A stretch of 24,670 nt of DNA from Lactobacillus sp. UBA5804 (GTDB lineage: Bacteria; Bacillota; Bacilli; Lactobacillales; Lactobacillaceae), in the NCBI GenBank assembly GCA_002418055.1, contig DIDI01000034.1, positions 1-24,670 on the forward strand, written 5' to 3'. Each line of letters starts with the position of its first letter. The first letter of the stretch is position 1. This document shows positions 8,745 to 16,324 of the stretch, piece after piece. Under the pieces are notes generated by a model. That model saw nothing but the letters and a program-made list of their open reading frames with translations. It made no database searches and was not told the origin of the DNA. The position numbers were made by a program, and so were the translations under genes.

Positions 8745-8767
8745 AGAAACTAAGAGGAATTTACAGA

Positions 8768-9526
8768 ATGTCAGGAATCTTAACCGGTAAGACACTTGTT
8801 GTCATGGGTGTTGCCAATCAACGTAGTATTGCTTGGGGGTGCACGCAGTCCTTATTAGCGCAAGGTGCTAAGGTCATCTTAACTTATCAAAATGATCGCT
8901 TAAAGACCAGTTTAGAGCGTTTCGTTGGACCTGATCAAGCGTTAGTGGCTTGCGATGTTTCCAAGGACGAAAATGTTGAGGCAGCCTTTAAAGAAATTGC
9001 CACGAAATATGGCAAAGTCGATGGCGTTATTCATGCGATTGCTTATGCTGATAAAGCAACCTTAACTTCTGGTCTTGTGAATACTACAGCCGATGGGTAT
9101 GCGTTAGCACAACATATTAGTGCTTATTCCTTTATCTCGGTCGCACGTTATGCCAGTCAAGTCATGAAAGATGGTGGCAGTTTAGTAACCTTAACTTACT
9201 TTGGGTCTGAACGGGCTATCCCGAATTACAACATGATGGGGGTTGCCAAGGCTTCACTTGAAGCCAGTGTCCGCTACCTGGCTAGTGATTTAGGTGCCGC
9301 TAATATTCGGGTTAACGCTATTTCTGCTGGTGCTGTTAAGACTTTAGCAGTTACGGGTATTAAGAATCATGGGACCTTACTTAAGATGTCACGTGATCGT
9401 ACCGTTGACGGTAAGTCAGTCGAAACGAGCGAAATTGGTAATACCGCTGCTTTTTTATTGAGTGATTTATCAACTGGGATTACTGGTGACATTATTTATG
9501 TGGATAAAGGTGTCCACTTAATGTAA
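8768..9526 (+). CDS. fabI: enoyl-ACP reductase I (FabI)
   Basis: FabI performs the last reduction of each elongation cycle and is the target of triclosan. The 252-residue protein is an SDR of the FabI branch: a divergent cofactor loop (GVANQRSIAWG) and the spaced Tyr154-x6-Lys161 pair in YNMMGVAK, with a second Tyr at 144. AGAGGA upstream of the ATG is the ribosome binding site. It is the last gene of the fab operon and is followed by a hairpin. No flavin-type FabK is in the window. Confidence 0.96.
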   Translation: MSGILTGKTLVVMGVANQRSIAWGCTQSLLAQGAKVILTYQNDRLKTSLERFVGPDQALVACDVSKDENVEAAFKEIATKYGKVDGVIHAIAYADKATLTSGLVNTTADGYALAQHISAYSFISVARYASQVMKDGGSLVTLTYFGSERAIPNYNMMGVAKASLEASVRYLASDLGAANIRVNAISAGAVKTLAVTGIKNHGTLLKMSRDRTVDGKSVETSEIGNTAAFLLSDLSTGITGDIIYVDKGVHLM

Positions 9527-9546
9527 TTGTGCTCAGTTTATAACTT

Positions 9547-9600
9547 AAAAGGCCTTGTACAGGAGGTGGCAATAATGTCAGCTGCTGTGCAAGGTCTTTT
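9547..9600 (+). terminator. hairpin after fabI: terminator or attenuator
   Basis: Arms at 9547-9560 (AAAAGGCCTTGTAC) and 9587-9600 (GTGCAAGGTCTTTT) pair over 14 bp with two G-U wobbles around a 26-base loop. The stem ends in a short U run, so it probably ends the fab operon transcript. The loop holds a strong AGGAGGTGG ribosome binding site and an ATG, so it may also act as an attenuator in front of birA. Confidence 0.6.
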
Positions 9601-9625
9601 GGTGTTAAAATTGCGAATAAGATGA
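9575..9625 (+). CDS. possible 16-codon leader peptide before birA
   Basis: An ATG preceded by the near-perfect ribosome binding site AGGAGGTGG (9561-9569) opens a frame of 16 codons (MSAAVQGLLVLKLRIR) that stops at 9623-9625, one base before an in-frame ATG of birA. The frame runs through the right arm of the hairpin, so ribosomes here would open the stem. Such an arrangement could couple birA translation or affect read-through from the fab operon. It could also be chance; only the ribosome binding site and spacing support it. Confidence 0.35.
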   Translation: MSAAVQGLLVLKLRIR

Positions 9626-9647
9626 TATGAAGGGATGGGAACTTAAT

Positions 9648-10430
9648 TTGCAACCAGAAGCAGATCCACTTGATAGTGACCAGATAATAAAATTTATGAC
9701 CACCACTTGGCAGCCGCAGATACAAGTGTTTGATCAATTGGCATCAACTAATACGTATGCGAGTGAACATGCTTTGCCAAATTGGGCAATTGTTGTGGCT
9801 AATCAGCAAATTGCTGGTAAGGGCCGCCGCGGTCACCGGTTTGTTTCTCCAGCGGATACGGGTATTTATTTAACGTTTGTGTTACCAGCTTACGCCCAAC
9901 ATTTAAAGAATCCTGGCGTCTTAACTGCAAGCGTCGCAGTGGCTGTTCTTCGTGCAATTAAGCGTGTGAGTGGGATCCAGCTGGCCATTAAATGGTTGAA
10001 TGATCTGTATCTTCCCGCCGGTAAGTGTGGGGGAATTTTGATTGAAACGGTTAATGATGATACTAATTGCACGCATCAATTCATTGTGGGGATTGGGCTA
10101 AATGTGCGTCAGCTCCCCAAAATGGCGCAATTAGATCAACCGATTAGTGGTATCGGTGTTCCGATGACGATTTCACGGAATGAATTGATTGCCGCGATTT
10201 ATTCGGAGTGTTGTCAGTTGTATCGTCAGTTTGATTCGGCCGCCATCTTAAGCACCTATCGGCAACACTGTTTGTGGTATGCGCGTCAAGTCACGGCGCA
10301 AGTCGCAGGTAAGGCTGTTGCTGGGCGCATATTAGGCGTTAACGACCGTGCTCAGCTATTACTAGCATCAGATCAGCAAGTGCTGGCACTTGATGCTACC
10401 GTAGCTCATACGATTCGGCTGCAGCCATAA
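9648..10430 (+). CDS. birA: biotin--[acetyl-CoA-carboxylase] ligase, without DNA-binding domain
   Basis: BirA activates biotin with ATP and attaches it to the AccB lysine. Motifs visible are ASTN, the biotin-adenylate loop GKGRRGHRFVSPADTG, KWLNDLYLPAGKCGGILIE and GIGLNV, followed by a small C-terminal domain. There is no N-terminal winged helix, so this is the ligase-only form and cannot act as a bio-operon repressor by itself. Two starts are possible: ATG at 9627, one base after the leader frame and without its own ribosome binding site, or TTG at 9648 behind AGGGATGGG (9631-9639). I prefer the latter (260 residues). Its position after the acc genes fits its substrate. Confidence 0.9.
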   Translation: MQPEADPLDSDQIIKFMTTTWQPQIQVFDQLASTNTYASEHALPNWAIVVANQQIAGKGRRGHRFVSPADTGIYLTFVLPAYAQHLKNPGVLTASVAVAVLRAIKRVSGIQLAIKWLNDLYLPAGKCGGILIETVNDDTNCTHQFIVGIGLNVRQLPKMAQLDQPISGIGVPMTISRNELIAAIYSECCQLYRQFDSAAILSTYRQHCLWYARQVTAQVAGKAVAGRILGVNDRAQLLLASDQQVLALDATVAHTIRLQP

Positions 10431-10432
10431 AG

Positions 10433-10525
10433 TATGACAAATTCTTCAGAGGTACGATCACTGGCGCGACTGCGGCTTCCATTACAGCTGGCGGTTTGGA
10501 TGACACCATGACTGCAAGCTCTTAG
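10433..10525 (+). other. unassigned reading frame after birA, possibly a gene remnant
   Basis: Between birA and the terminator there is no intact gene. One frame without an initiation codon reads YDKFFRGTITGATA then ASITAGGLDDTMTASS and a TAG. The composition looks protein-like, as if it were the C-terminus of a lost gene, but I cannot name a family. Low confidence. Confidence 0.2.
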
Positions 10526-10596
10526 TGACACTTGGTACCATTGTTCAGAGCTATCAGACCCCAGCCTTATTATTGTGACTAACTTAATTCATATCA

Positions 10597-10632
10597 AAAA
10601 AGCTAATGACGAATTTTCATCATTAGCTTTTT
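10597..10632. terminator. bidirectional terminator between birA and the oxidase gene
   Basis: Arms AAAAAGCTAATGA (10597-10609) and TCATTAGCTTTTT (10620-10632) are perfectly complementary over 13 bp with a 10-base loop. A-run and T-run on the two sides let it work for birA on the plus strand and for the oxidase on the minus strand. Confidence 0.85.
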
Positions 10633-10646
10633 AATTTCAATTAGGA

Positions 10647-12356
10647 TTAGTGATGACTAGCAGCAGAACTCGTGTCGGGTTCATGATGCGGCGTTACCAC
10701 CGGCTTAGGTGCTTCGTGTTTACTAGCACCACTGCTGGCATTCACCTCGTGATGTGGCATTGCCATTTTCATCGCGTGATGTTCATGATGCATGCTGGCA
10801 CCGGTACTGGCACTAGTCGTTGGTTCTGGGCCAAAGCCTTCTGTACACATGCCTGGCATCCAAACTTCACTCTCCTTGATGCCGCGCTCTTCAGCAAATG
10901 CTTTAGTCAGCGTCGCCATATCCATTAAGTGATAGTGCTTGTCTGGTTCTTTAGGATCGTAGACCTGAATTTGGGCCATCATGCCGGCATCTTCATGTTC
11001 GATGACGTGGCAGTGGTACATGAAAATGCCGGTCAGTGGATAGAAGACCTTGATGCGGACTGTCTCTTTTGGTGCCACTTCAACCGTATCCTTGTAAACC
11101 CCAATTTCATTCGGGTTTGGTTCGTGGGCGTTACGTGAAATGACTAAGAAGTGCCCACCATGAATGTGGAAGGGGTGTAGCATCCCCTGATCACTCGTAT
11201 TGGTGTTCTTAACATCCCAATATTCAGCCTTGCCGACCTCCGTCTTCAGGTCAATGCGTGACATAGAGAATTGTTTACCGTTCATCATGTTATGTTCATC
11301 CATGGTGATATAGCGAATTTCGCGGTCACGGTCAACGACTGGGTCAACGGGTTCAAATAAGGTATCAGGAATGACACTATAATCTGGTTCAAATTGATGA
11401 ATCTTAAAGCTAATCAGCTTGAAGTCGTCAGTGTATAAGTTAACCACATCGCCATCATGATAGTCTTTGAAATCAACGACCACTTGTAGTCGTTCACCAG
11501 GACCGACTAAGAGTTTGGTCATCTTAACGGGGTGAGCTAAGAACGAATCATCCCCAGCAATTTGGGTCATGACTAAGTCCTTGTCAAAGTGCAAACGCCA
11601 TTCTCGCCGGTTACTACCGCCAAGGAAGAGTAAACGTACCTTTTGGGTCGTCACGTCAACGTAAGGGCGTACCACACCATTAATCATCGGCACATTACCA
11701 AATACCCCCATCGGGTCGTAATCACGCTCATAATCGAGCTGATTGTCTTCATGGAAAGAACGATCTTGAAGGATAATTGGAAACTCGTCAACCCCATAGC
11801 TTTTTGGGATTGGTAATTTGGCTTCGTTATCATCGGTTACCACGACGCCCATGGCGAGCCCCATCCAAACTTGGGCGGCGGTACTTGGACATGGATGCGC
11901 ATGTAGCCAAGTTAAGGCAGCGGGCTGGTTCACCGTAAACTCAATATTTTTAGTTTCGCCAGGATAGACTGGTGCATGACAAGCCCCGTCGGTAATTGGA
12001 CCAGGAACTTCCATGCCATGCCAGTGGTAGGTCGTTAATTCTGGTAAACTGTTCTTTAAGGCCACGTGCACATGTTGTCCAGTCTTGAGCACTAACGTTT
12101 GACCGAGCAGTGGTGCATTGTAACCCCAGGTCTTCGTCTTGTGGCCAGGTAAAATTTGGCTTTCGCCGGCCTGTGATTCAATCGTGAACCACACGTCATT
12201 GCCGTCCACCTTGTCTGGCTTGAGCACTGGCGGCACAGCCAGTGGTGCTGGCGCTACACCAGCAGGAATATGTAATTCTTGATAACGAAAATGATTTTTG
12301 TCAAAATCTACTTCATGATAGAAGTAATCGGTGTATATTTTATCTTGTGAAGACAT
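10647..12356 (-). CDS. multicopper oxidase with His/Met-rich C-terminal tail
   Basis: This is a three-cupredoxin-domain oxidase of the CueO/laccase type, which oxidises phenols or Cu(I) and reduces O2 to water. All four copper-ligand motifs are present: HWHG at 111-114, HAHP at 152-155, HPFHIHG at 394-400 and HCHVIEHEDAGMM at 448-460 (type 1 Cys449). Residues about 505-569 form an unusual tail with three imperfect units (STGASMHHEHH, SSGASKHE, SSAASHH) and many Met, probably a copper-binding extension. No signal peptide or Tat motif is visible, so a cytoplasmic location is likely. An upstream in-frame ATG exists at 12377, but GAAAGGAT places the start at 12356, giving 569 residues. Similar laccases are known in L. 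plantarum; the substrate here is unknown. Confidence 0.9.
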   Translation of the reverse strand: MSSQDKIYTDYFYHEVDFDKNHFRYQELHIPAGVAPAPLAVPPVLKPDKVDGNDVWFTIESQAGESQILPGHKTKTWGYNAPLLGQTLVLKTGQHVHVALKNSLPELTTYHWHGMEVPGPITDGACHAPVYPGETKNIEFTVNQPAALTWLHAHPCPSTAAQVWMGLAMGVVVTDDNEAKLPIPKSYGVDEFPIILQDRSFHEDNQLDYERDYDPMGVFGNVPMINGVVRPYVDVTTQKVRLLFLGGSNRREWRLHFDKDLVMTQIAGDDSFLAHPVKMTKLLVGPGERLQVVVDFKDYHDGDVVNLYTDDFKLISFKIHQFEPDYSVIPDTLFEPVDPVVDRDREIRYITMDEHNMMNGKQFSMSRIDLKTEVGKAEYWDVKNTNTSDQGMLHPFHIHGGHFLVISRNAHEPNPNEIGVYKDTVEVAPKETVRIKVFYPLTGIFMYHCHVIEHEDAGMMAQIQVYDPKEPDKHYHLMDMATLTKAFAEERGIKESEVWMPGMCTEGFGPEPTTSASTGASMHHEHHAMKMAMPHHEVNASSGASKHEAPKPVVTPHHEPDTSSAASHH

Positions 12357-12393
12357 TAGTATAATCCTTTCACCCATGATGACGTGACATTTG

Positions 12394-12443
12394 CCCCGTT
12401 TACAACTATAACTTTAAGCGGTAAGGAAGCGCTTGTAAAGGGG
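12394..12443 (-). promoter_or_regulatory. inverted repeat upstream of the oxidase gene
   Basis: CCCCGTTTACAA (12394-12405) and TTGTAAAGGGG (12433-12443) form an imperfect inverted repeat 38 bases before the oxidase start. It could be a hairpin in the leader or an operator. The left arm continues as TACAACTATA, one base from the CopY box TACAnnTGTA, which would fit copper control, but the match is weak. The rest of 12357-12694 has no gene. Confidence 0.35.
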
Positions 12444-12633
12444 AAAAAGCGAGCTAGTAGTTAAATAACTAACACTGACAACACAACTTTGAAATAATGA
12501 TTACTTTAGTTATTTTAAAAGACCATTCTACTAGGTTGTGAGGCTAATAACATGAAGTAAAATAAGCTGAAAGAGAAACGCGTATTAATCTGTTACTGAT
12601 TGATTTAATGAAAAAATGGGTATTTAATTGTTT

Positions 12634-12661
12634 TTGAACCTAAAAATAGGTATCGTATTTA
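12634..12661 (+). promoter_or_regulatory. possible promoter with an internal operator-like palindrome
   Basis: TTGAAC (12634-12639) and TATTTA (12656-12661) are 16 bases apart and lie just before the gene at 12695. Between them ACCTA-AAAA-TAGGT (12638-12651) is a perfect 5-bp-arm inverted repeat, well placed for a repressor. The hexamers are only fair matches. Confidence 0.35.
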
Positions 12662-12694
12662 CTGAACGAATCCGATAAAGATAAGGACATCATT

Positions 12695-13291
12695 GTGAAG
12701 ATAACTTTAAAGACGTTAATGGATAAATTAAGTCAAACTGATTATTTGCAAGACATGGAGACAGTTAAATACGCGGAAGTGAGTCATGCGAAAAGCAAGC
12801 TGTTACCATATACCGAAAAGATGCTCGCTGAGCTAGCGGTGGCAATTAAGCGAGGACGGTTGATGCAGACACAGTTAGTGGTAACGGGGATGCGCCCGGT
12901 GACGTTTAGCGTTGAGCTCAACATCATCAACTTGCCGTATGCCAATTACAAAAAAATCAGTAATTTTTGTGATGAAACGACAGATTATGAGGTTAATCTA
13001 TATTTTGAAACGAGTTCCGAACATTTAAACGCTTCACACTTTCGGATTGATTACTTTGCGCCAGCCGCTGAAGTTTTAACTAACCAGGCGGAACTCGCTG
13101 AGCGTTTGGCTGACGAAATGTTAACTAAATTTCAAATGATTGTTGATAACGCGAAGACAGCCGCAGAAGCTGCTAAGGCGCAGCCGGTAACTACCGAAAA
13201 GGTGCCTAAACGGAGGACTAAGAAAACCGCTAAAAAAACGGCTACCAAAAAACGCAGTACGACAAAGTCAAAAACGACTAGGAAGAAATAA
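12695..13291 (+). CDS. unknown protein with a histone-like Lys/Thr-rich tail
   Basis: I do not recognise the family. The 198-residue protein has a mixed alpha/beta body (about 1-150), an Ala-rich helix near 125-165, and a tail at 171-198 in which 15 of 28 residues are Lys or Arg, arranged as KK-T-A repeats like histone H1 or the tails of some HU proteins. The tail suggests binding to nucleic acid or another polyanion. No membrane segment or signal is seen. It starts with GTG behind AAGGA (12682-12686). The next gene begins 2 bases after its stop, so the two are one unit. Confidence 0.65.
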   Translation: MKITLKTLMDKLSQTDYLQDMETVKYAEVSHAKSKLLPYTEKMLAELAVAIKRGRLMQTQLVVTGMRPVTFSVELNIINLPYANYKKISNFCDETTDYEVNLYFETSSEHLNASHFRIDYFAPAAEVLTNQAELAERLADEMLTKFQMIVDNAKTAAEAAKAQPVTTEKVPKRRTKKTAKKTATKKRSTTKSKTTRKK

Positions 13292-13293
13292 CC

Positions 13294-13920
13294 ATGTTGA
13301 CTTGGAATATGTTAGGCGTCTTATTATGGGTCATGCTAATTTTATATTTGATTTTTGTGGTGCAAAACATTCGCCAGCGCCGCATCAGATTATTGATTAA
13401 GCAGCAAAGACGCTTTAGTTGGGGAAATTTAGGAATTGATGTCATCGAATTAGTGGTTTTAGTAATGGCCTTTGGGTCACTCATCAATGCCGCTTGGCTA
13501 GATAACCCTAATTTGGAAGATCGGGGTCGGATCTTTGCTAAAGTGACTTATCGACCGTTAATTGTGACAACAGATAAGGATAGCGGCCAATCGAATTATG
13601 TGGCGGTTAGCGCTCAGAAAACGAAGCATGGTTCTCAGACTTACACGGTTTATGTGGCTGGCAAACGTTTATCACTGCCAAGTACGATGGCCAGCATTGC
13701 CGATGACGTGAAGCCACTTGCCGTTGACGCACAGCATATTCCATATGATAAGACGGCACTGGTTAAAATGGATCATCATTTTCAAAAGGCCTATCTGGCC
13801 GAATACCGGGCCTGGTATCGTGAAAATTGGCAGAACGGGTTAGGCCTCCATGCTGGTCAGTTGGCCATGCATTATTATCTCGTGCGGGTGCCGGATCAGA
13901 GTTTTGTCGTGGTTAAATAA
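13294..13920 (+). CDS. unknown membrane-anchored protein with two N-terminal helices
   Basis: This 208-residue protein has membrane segments at about 5-24 and 47-66, joined by a very basic loop (QNIRQRRIRLLIKQQRR), and then a soluble domain of about 140 residues ending in beta-rich sequence (YYLVRVPDQSFVVVK). By the positive-inside rule the basic loop is cytoplasmic and the large domain outside. It resembles a lactobacillus family I recall as LVIS_2131-type, from memory and unchecked; no function is known to me. AGGAAGA near the end of the previous gene can serve as ribosome binding site. Confidence 0.65.
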   Translation: MLTWNMLGVLLWVMLILYLIFVVQNIRQRRIRLLIKQQRRFSWGNLGIDVIELVVLVMAFGSLINAAWLDNPNLEDRGRIFAKVTYRPLIVTTDKDSGQSNYVAVSAQKTKHGSQTYTVYVAGKRLSLPSTMASIADDVKPLAVDAQHIPYDKTALVKMDHHFQKAYLAEYRAWYRENWQNGLGLHAGQLAMHYYLVRVPDQSFVVVK

Positions 13921-13957
13921 AAAAAGCTTGAGCCGAATGAGGGTCGAGCTTTTTTTG
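13921..13957. terminator. terminator between convergent units
   Basis: AAAAAGCTTGA and TCGAGCTTTTT pair with one G-U wobble and are followed by a run of seven T. The A-run on the other side lets it also end the minus-strand transporter operon. Confidence 0.8.
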
Positions 13958-13970
13958 ATGGCCAAGTTAC

Positions 13971-14825
13971 TTATTTGGCTTTAAGGGACTTGAGCAGCGG
14001 GCTATCTGCTTGTTGACCAAACCATTTATGGTTGATGCGGGTCAAGGTACCATGATGTGCCAGCTGCTTTAAACCGCGATTGATTTTTTGGCGCAGGGTG
14101 CGATCCCCCTTACGCAGTCCGACCCCAAATGGTTCTTTAGGGAAATTGCCAACAATCTGCCGATAAGCTTTCGGATTGGCTTCGCGCTGAATGTAATAAT
14201 TGGCATAGCTACTGTCGATTAACAGCCCTTGGATGCGATTAGCCCTTAGGTCAATTAAAGCGTCGGTAAAAGAATCATACAGGACAGGAGTACGCCCTTT
14301 AAGGTATGCTTTTAAGCGCTTGGGGTAAGTATCCAAATCATTAGCACCAGCAGAGCCAGCTTGAACACCCAAGGTCTTACCAGTCATGTCCTTGAAGCTG
14401 CGAATCCGCTGGCGGCGCATCGAAACGAGCACTTGGTCATTATTTAAATAAGGCAGTGAAAAGGCTACCTTTTTTCGTCGCTCGGGGGTCATCGAATAAC
14501 CATTCCAAATCAAATCAATTGTGCCATTGCGGAGTTCAGCCGCATTCATTGACCAATCAATGGCCTGAAAATCAACGTGAATGCCATACAGTTTAAAGAC
14601 TGCTCGGGCTAAATCAATGTCGTAGCCGACCAGTTGGCCATTTTTGGCGCGGAAGCCCATAGGCACAAAAGTGTCATCAAGTCCGATAACCACCCTTTTC
14701 CGTTGTTTAATGGTCGCCCACGTGTCGGTCGTATTGGCCCGAGTGACGGGTCCCGCGCAAGCAGTGAGGCTGATACCCAAACTGAGTACTGTGAGCAATA
14801 ACCATAATCGCCGTAGCTGTTTCAT
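13971..14825 (-). CDS. amino-acid ABC transporter substrate-binding lipoprotein
   Basis: The 284-residue protein starts with a lipoprotein signal: basic MKQLRR, hydrophobic core and lipobox LTAC with Cys23. It is a family 3 solute-binding protein: GLDDTFVPMGF, LVGYDIDLARAVF, LIWNGYSMTPERRK and GVQAGSAG. Arg116 would bind the ligand carboxylate and Asp204 the amino group. It captures a polar amino acid outside the membrane for the permease and ATPase encoded upstream. AGGAGGAG precedes the ATG. The ligand cannot be fixed from sequence alone; the T-box in front of the operon would name it. Confidence 0.9.
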   Translation of the reverse strand: MKQLRRLWLLLTVLSLGISLTACAGPVTRANTTDTWATIKQRKRVVIGLDDTFVPMGFRAKNGQLVGYDIDLARAVFKLYGIHVDFQAIDWSMNAAELRNGTIDLIWNGYSMTPERRKKVAFSLPYLNNDQVLVSMRRQRIRSFKDMTGKTLGVQAGSAGANDLDTYPKRLKAYLKGRTPVLYDSFTDALIDLRANRIQGLLIDSSYANYYIQREANPKAYRQIVGNFPKEPFGVGLRKGDRTLRQKINRGLKQLAHHGTLTRINHKWFGQQADSPLLKSLKAK

Positions 14826-14840
14826 GTCATTCTCCTCCTA

Positions 14841-15479
14841 CTAGCCAGCAATTGGCACAACGTTAATCATGTGGTCGGCAATGGTTTTGGCAAAGTCCTG
14901 ATCGTGTGTGACCACAATTTGCGTAATCCCCTCTGCCTTTAAGGAAAGTAATAGCGCTGCAACGCGTCCGCGTAATCCGGAATCAAGGGCACTGGTGGGT
15001 TCGTCGTAACAAATCAGGCGCGGTTTCATGGCTAATGCGCGAGCCAAGGCAACCCGCTGTTTTTGACCACCCGATAAGGCATAGGGATAGAGCTGACGCA
15101 GGTTACTAATGTTTAATTTTTCAAGTAACGTCTGGGCTTTTTGTTCAGCTTCGGCAGGTCGTAACTTCAAGGCCAGGGTGGGCGCTAAGGTAATATTGCC
15201 TAAGACGGTTAAGTTGGGGAACAATTGGAAATCTTGAAAAACTACCCCAATCGCGCGCCGATCAGCGGGTCGCTGATGAGGGTCAAACGGTTCCCCATCT
15301 AATAGTAATTTTCCCGAATCAAGTGCACTTAAACCACTGATGCAGCGTAATAAGGTGGTTTTGCCCGCACCAGACGGGCCAACGATTACCGTGATGGCAT
15401 GATCAGGGATGGTGAGTGATAGGTCTTTTAGAATTTGTCTGTCACCAATGCGTTTGTTAATGTGTTGTAGTTCTAGCAT
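14841..15479 (-). CDS. amino-acid ABC transporter ATP-binding protein
   Basis: This 212-residue ATPase of the GlnQ/HisP type has Walker A GPSGAGKTT (34-42), Q-loop Gln82, signature LSGGQKQR (135-142), Walker B LICYDE (155-160), D-loop SALD and H-loop His192. It drives the neighbouring permease. The frame is open 27 codons further upstream into the permease gene, but AAAGGAGG before the ATG at 15479 and the family start MLELQHINK settle the start. It is shorter than the usual 240 or so residues, missing most of the C-terminal extension. Confidence 0.92.
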   Translation of the reverse strand: MLELQHINKRIGDRQILKDLSLTIPDHAITVIVGPSGAGKTTLLRCISGLSALDSGKLLLDGEPFDPHQRPADRRAIGVVFQDFQLFPNLTVLGNITLAPTLALKLRPAEAEQKAQTLLEKLNISNLRQLYPYALSGGQKQRVALARALAMKPRLICYDEPTSALDSGLRGRVAALLLSLKAEGITQIVVTHDQDFAKTIADHMINVVPIAG

Positions 15480-15508
15480 CTTGTTTTCCTCCTTTATGTT
15501 AAAAGTTA

Positions 15509-16153
15509 TTAGTGCCAAGCGCGATAGTGTTTTTCCAGCTGGCGTAAGCCTAAGGTACAAATACCAGTTAGGAGCAGGTAGATGGCTGCCACGAGGACAA
15601 GTGGGATAAGCGTGACATCGCGCGCGGTCGCCACATTGCCGGCGCGCAATAAATCGCCAATCCCAATGACATAGACGAGGGATGAATCTTTGACTAAGTT
15701 AATCACCTCGTTGCCAATGGCCGGGATGACATTTTTGAGTACCTGCGGAATGACAATCTTGCGAATAGTTTGACTATATGAGAGTTGTAAGACCTGTGCA
15801 CTTTCAATTTGCCCTTGTGGGACAGCTTGCAGGCCACCTCGGAAAATTTCAGCAAAGTACGCCGCATAGTTTAACGCAAAAGCAACGACGGCCGCGTCAG
15901 AGCGCTGAAACACAATATTAATAATGGGTAGCCCGTAGAACACAAAGATGAGCTGGAGTAATAACGGGGTCCCACGCATCAACCAGACGTAAGCTTTTAA
16001 GCTAGCGCGCAAAGGTCGAAAGCGGGAAGTTAAGCCCAGACTAACTAAAATGCCTAATGGCAGAGCCAACAACAAGGTTGTCAAAAATAAAACTAAGGTA
16101 ACTTGGACACCAGACAGCAGTGCCGGCAAAATAGCGAGTATGTAATGCCACAT
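15509..16153 (-). CDS. amino-acid ABC transporter permease
   Basis: This is a 214-residue HisM/GlnP-type permease with about five membrane segments. The N-terminal GVQVTLVLF stretch, RGTPLLLQLIF (60-70), YAAYFAEIFRGG (96-107) and the EAA-like loop up to RKIVIPQ (131-137) are all typical and contact the ATPase. It is probably a homodimer because only one permease gene is present. GAGGAGGT precedes the ATG. It is the first gene of the operon and lies directly behind the T-box leader. Confidence 0.92.
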   Translation of the reverse strand: MWHYILAILPALLSGVQVTLVLFLTTLLLALPLGILVSLGLTSRFRPLRASLKAYVWLMRGTPLLLQLIFVFYGLPIINIVFQRSDAAVVAFALNYAAYFAEIFRGGLQAVPQGQIESAQVLQLSYSQTIRKIVIPQVLKNVIPAIGNEVINLVKDSSLVYVIGIGDLLRAGNVATARDVTLIPLVLVAAIYLLLTGICTLGLRQLEKHYRAWH

Positions 16154-16179
16154 CTAAAAAACCTCCTCAAAAAGAATAT

Positions 16180-16213
16180 AAAAAAAGCCCTACTTGAAAT
16201 AAATTCAAGAGGG
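16180..16213 (-). terminator. second T-box terminator
   Basis: On the minus strand CCCTCTTGAA pairs with TTCAAGTAGGG (one bulged T) around TTTAT, followed by C and seven T. It lies 26 bases before the permease ATG and directly after T-box sequence 2. Confidence 0.88.
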
Positions 16214-16281
16214 TGTGATTAACACGGTTCCACCTCAATTCACAATCTGTTCGCACAGAATGCCTCAGTAAGTTGCCCAAT

Positions 16282-16324
16282 AAAAAAAGTCCCCCTAAGT
16301 TTAATGAATTAAACTTAAGAGGAC
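16282..16324 (-). terminator. first T-box terminator
   Basis: On the minus strand GTCCTCT + TAAGTTTAA pairs with TTAAACTTA + GGGGGAC around a TTCA loop: 16 bp with two G-U pairs, followed by seven T. It overlaps the region just after T-box sequence 1, as expected for a terminator that competes with the antiterminator. Confidence 0.9.

Noticed and set aside
1..9530. FabT operator (TTTGA...TCAAA type palindrome)
   Set aside because: No convincing palindrome was found in the operon part shown; the expected place is upstream of the first fabZ, outside the window.
10434..10511. ATG frame MTNSSEVRSLARLRLPLQ... after birA
   Set aside because: No ribosome binding site and no protein character; the neighbouring frame looks more protein-like but also lacks a start.
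12398..12410. CopY box upstream of the oxidase
   Set aside because: TACAACTATA departs from TACAnnTGTA at a conserved base and there is only one copy; kept only as part of the inverted-repeat entry.
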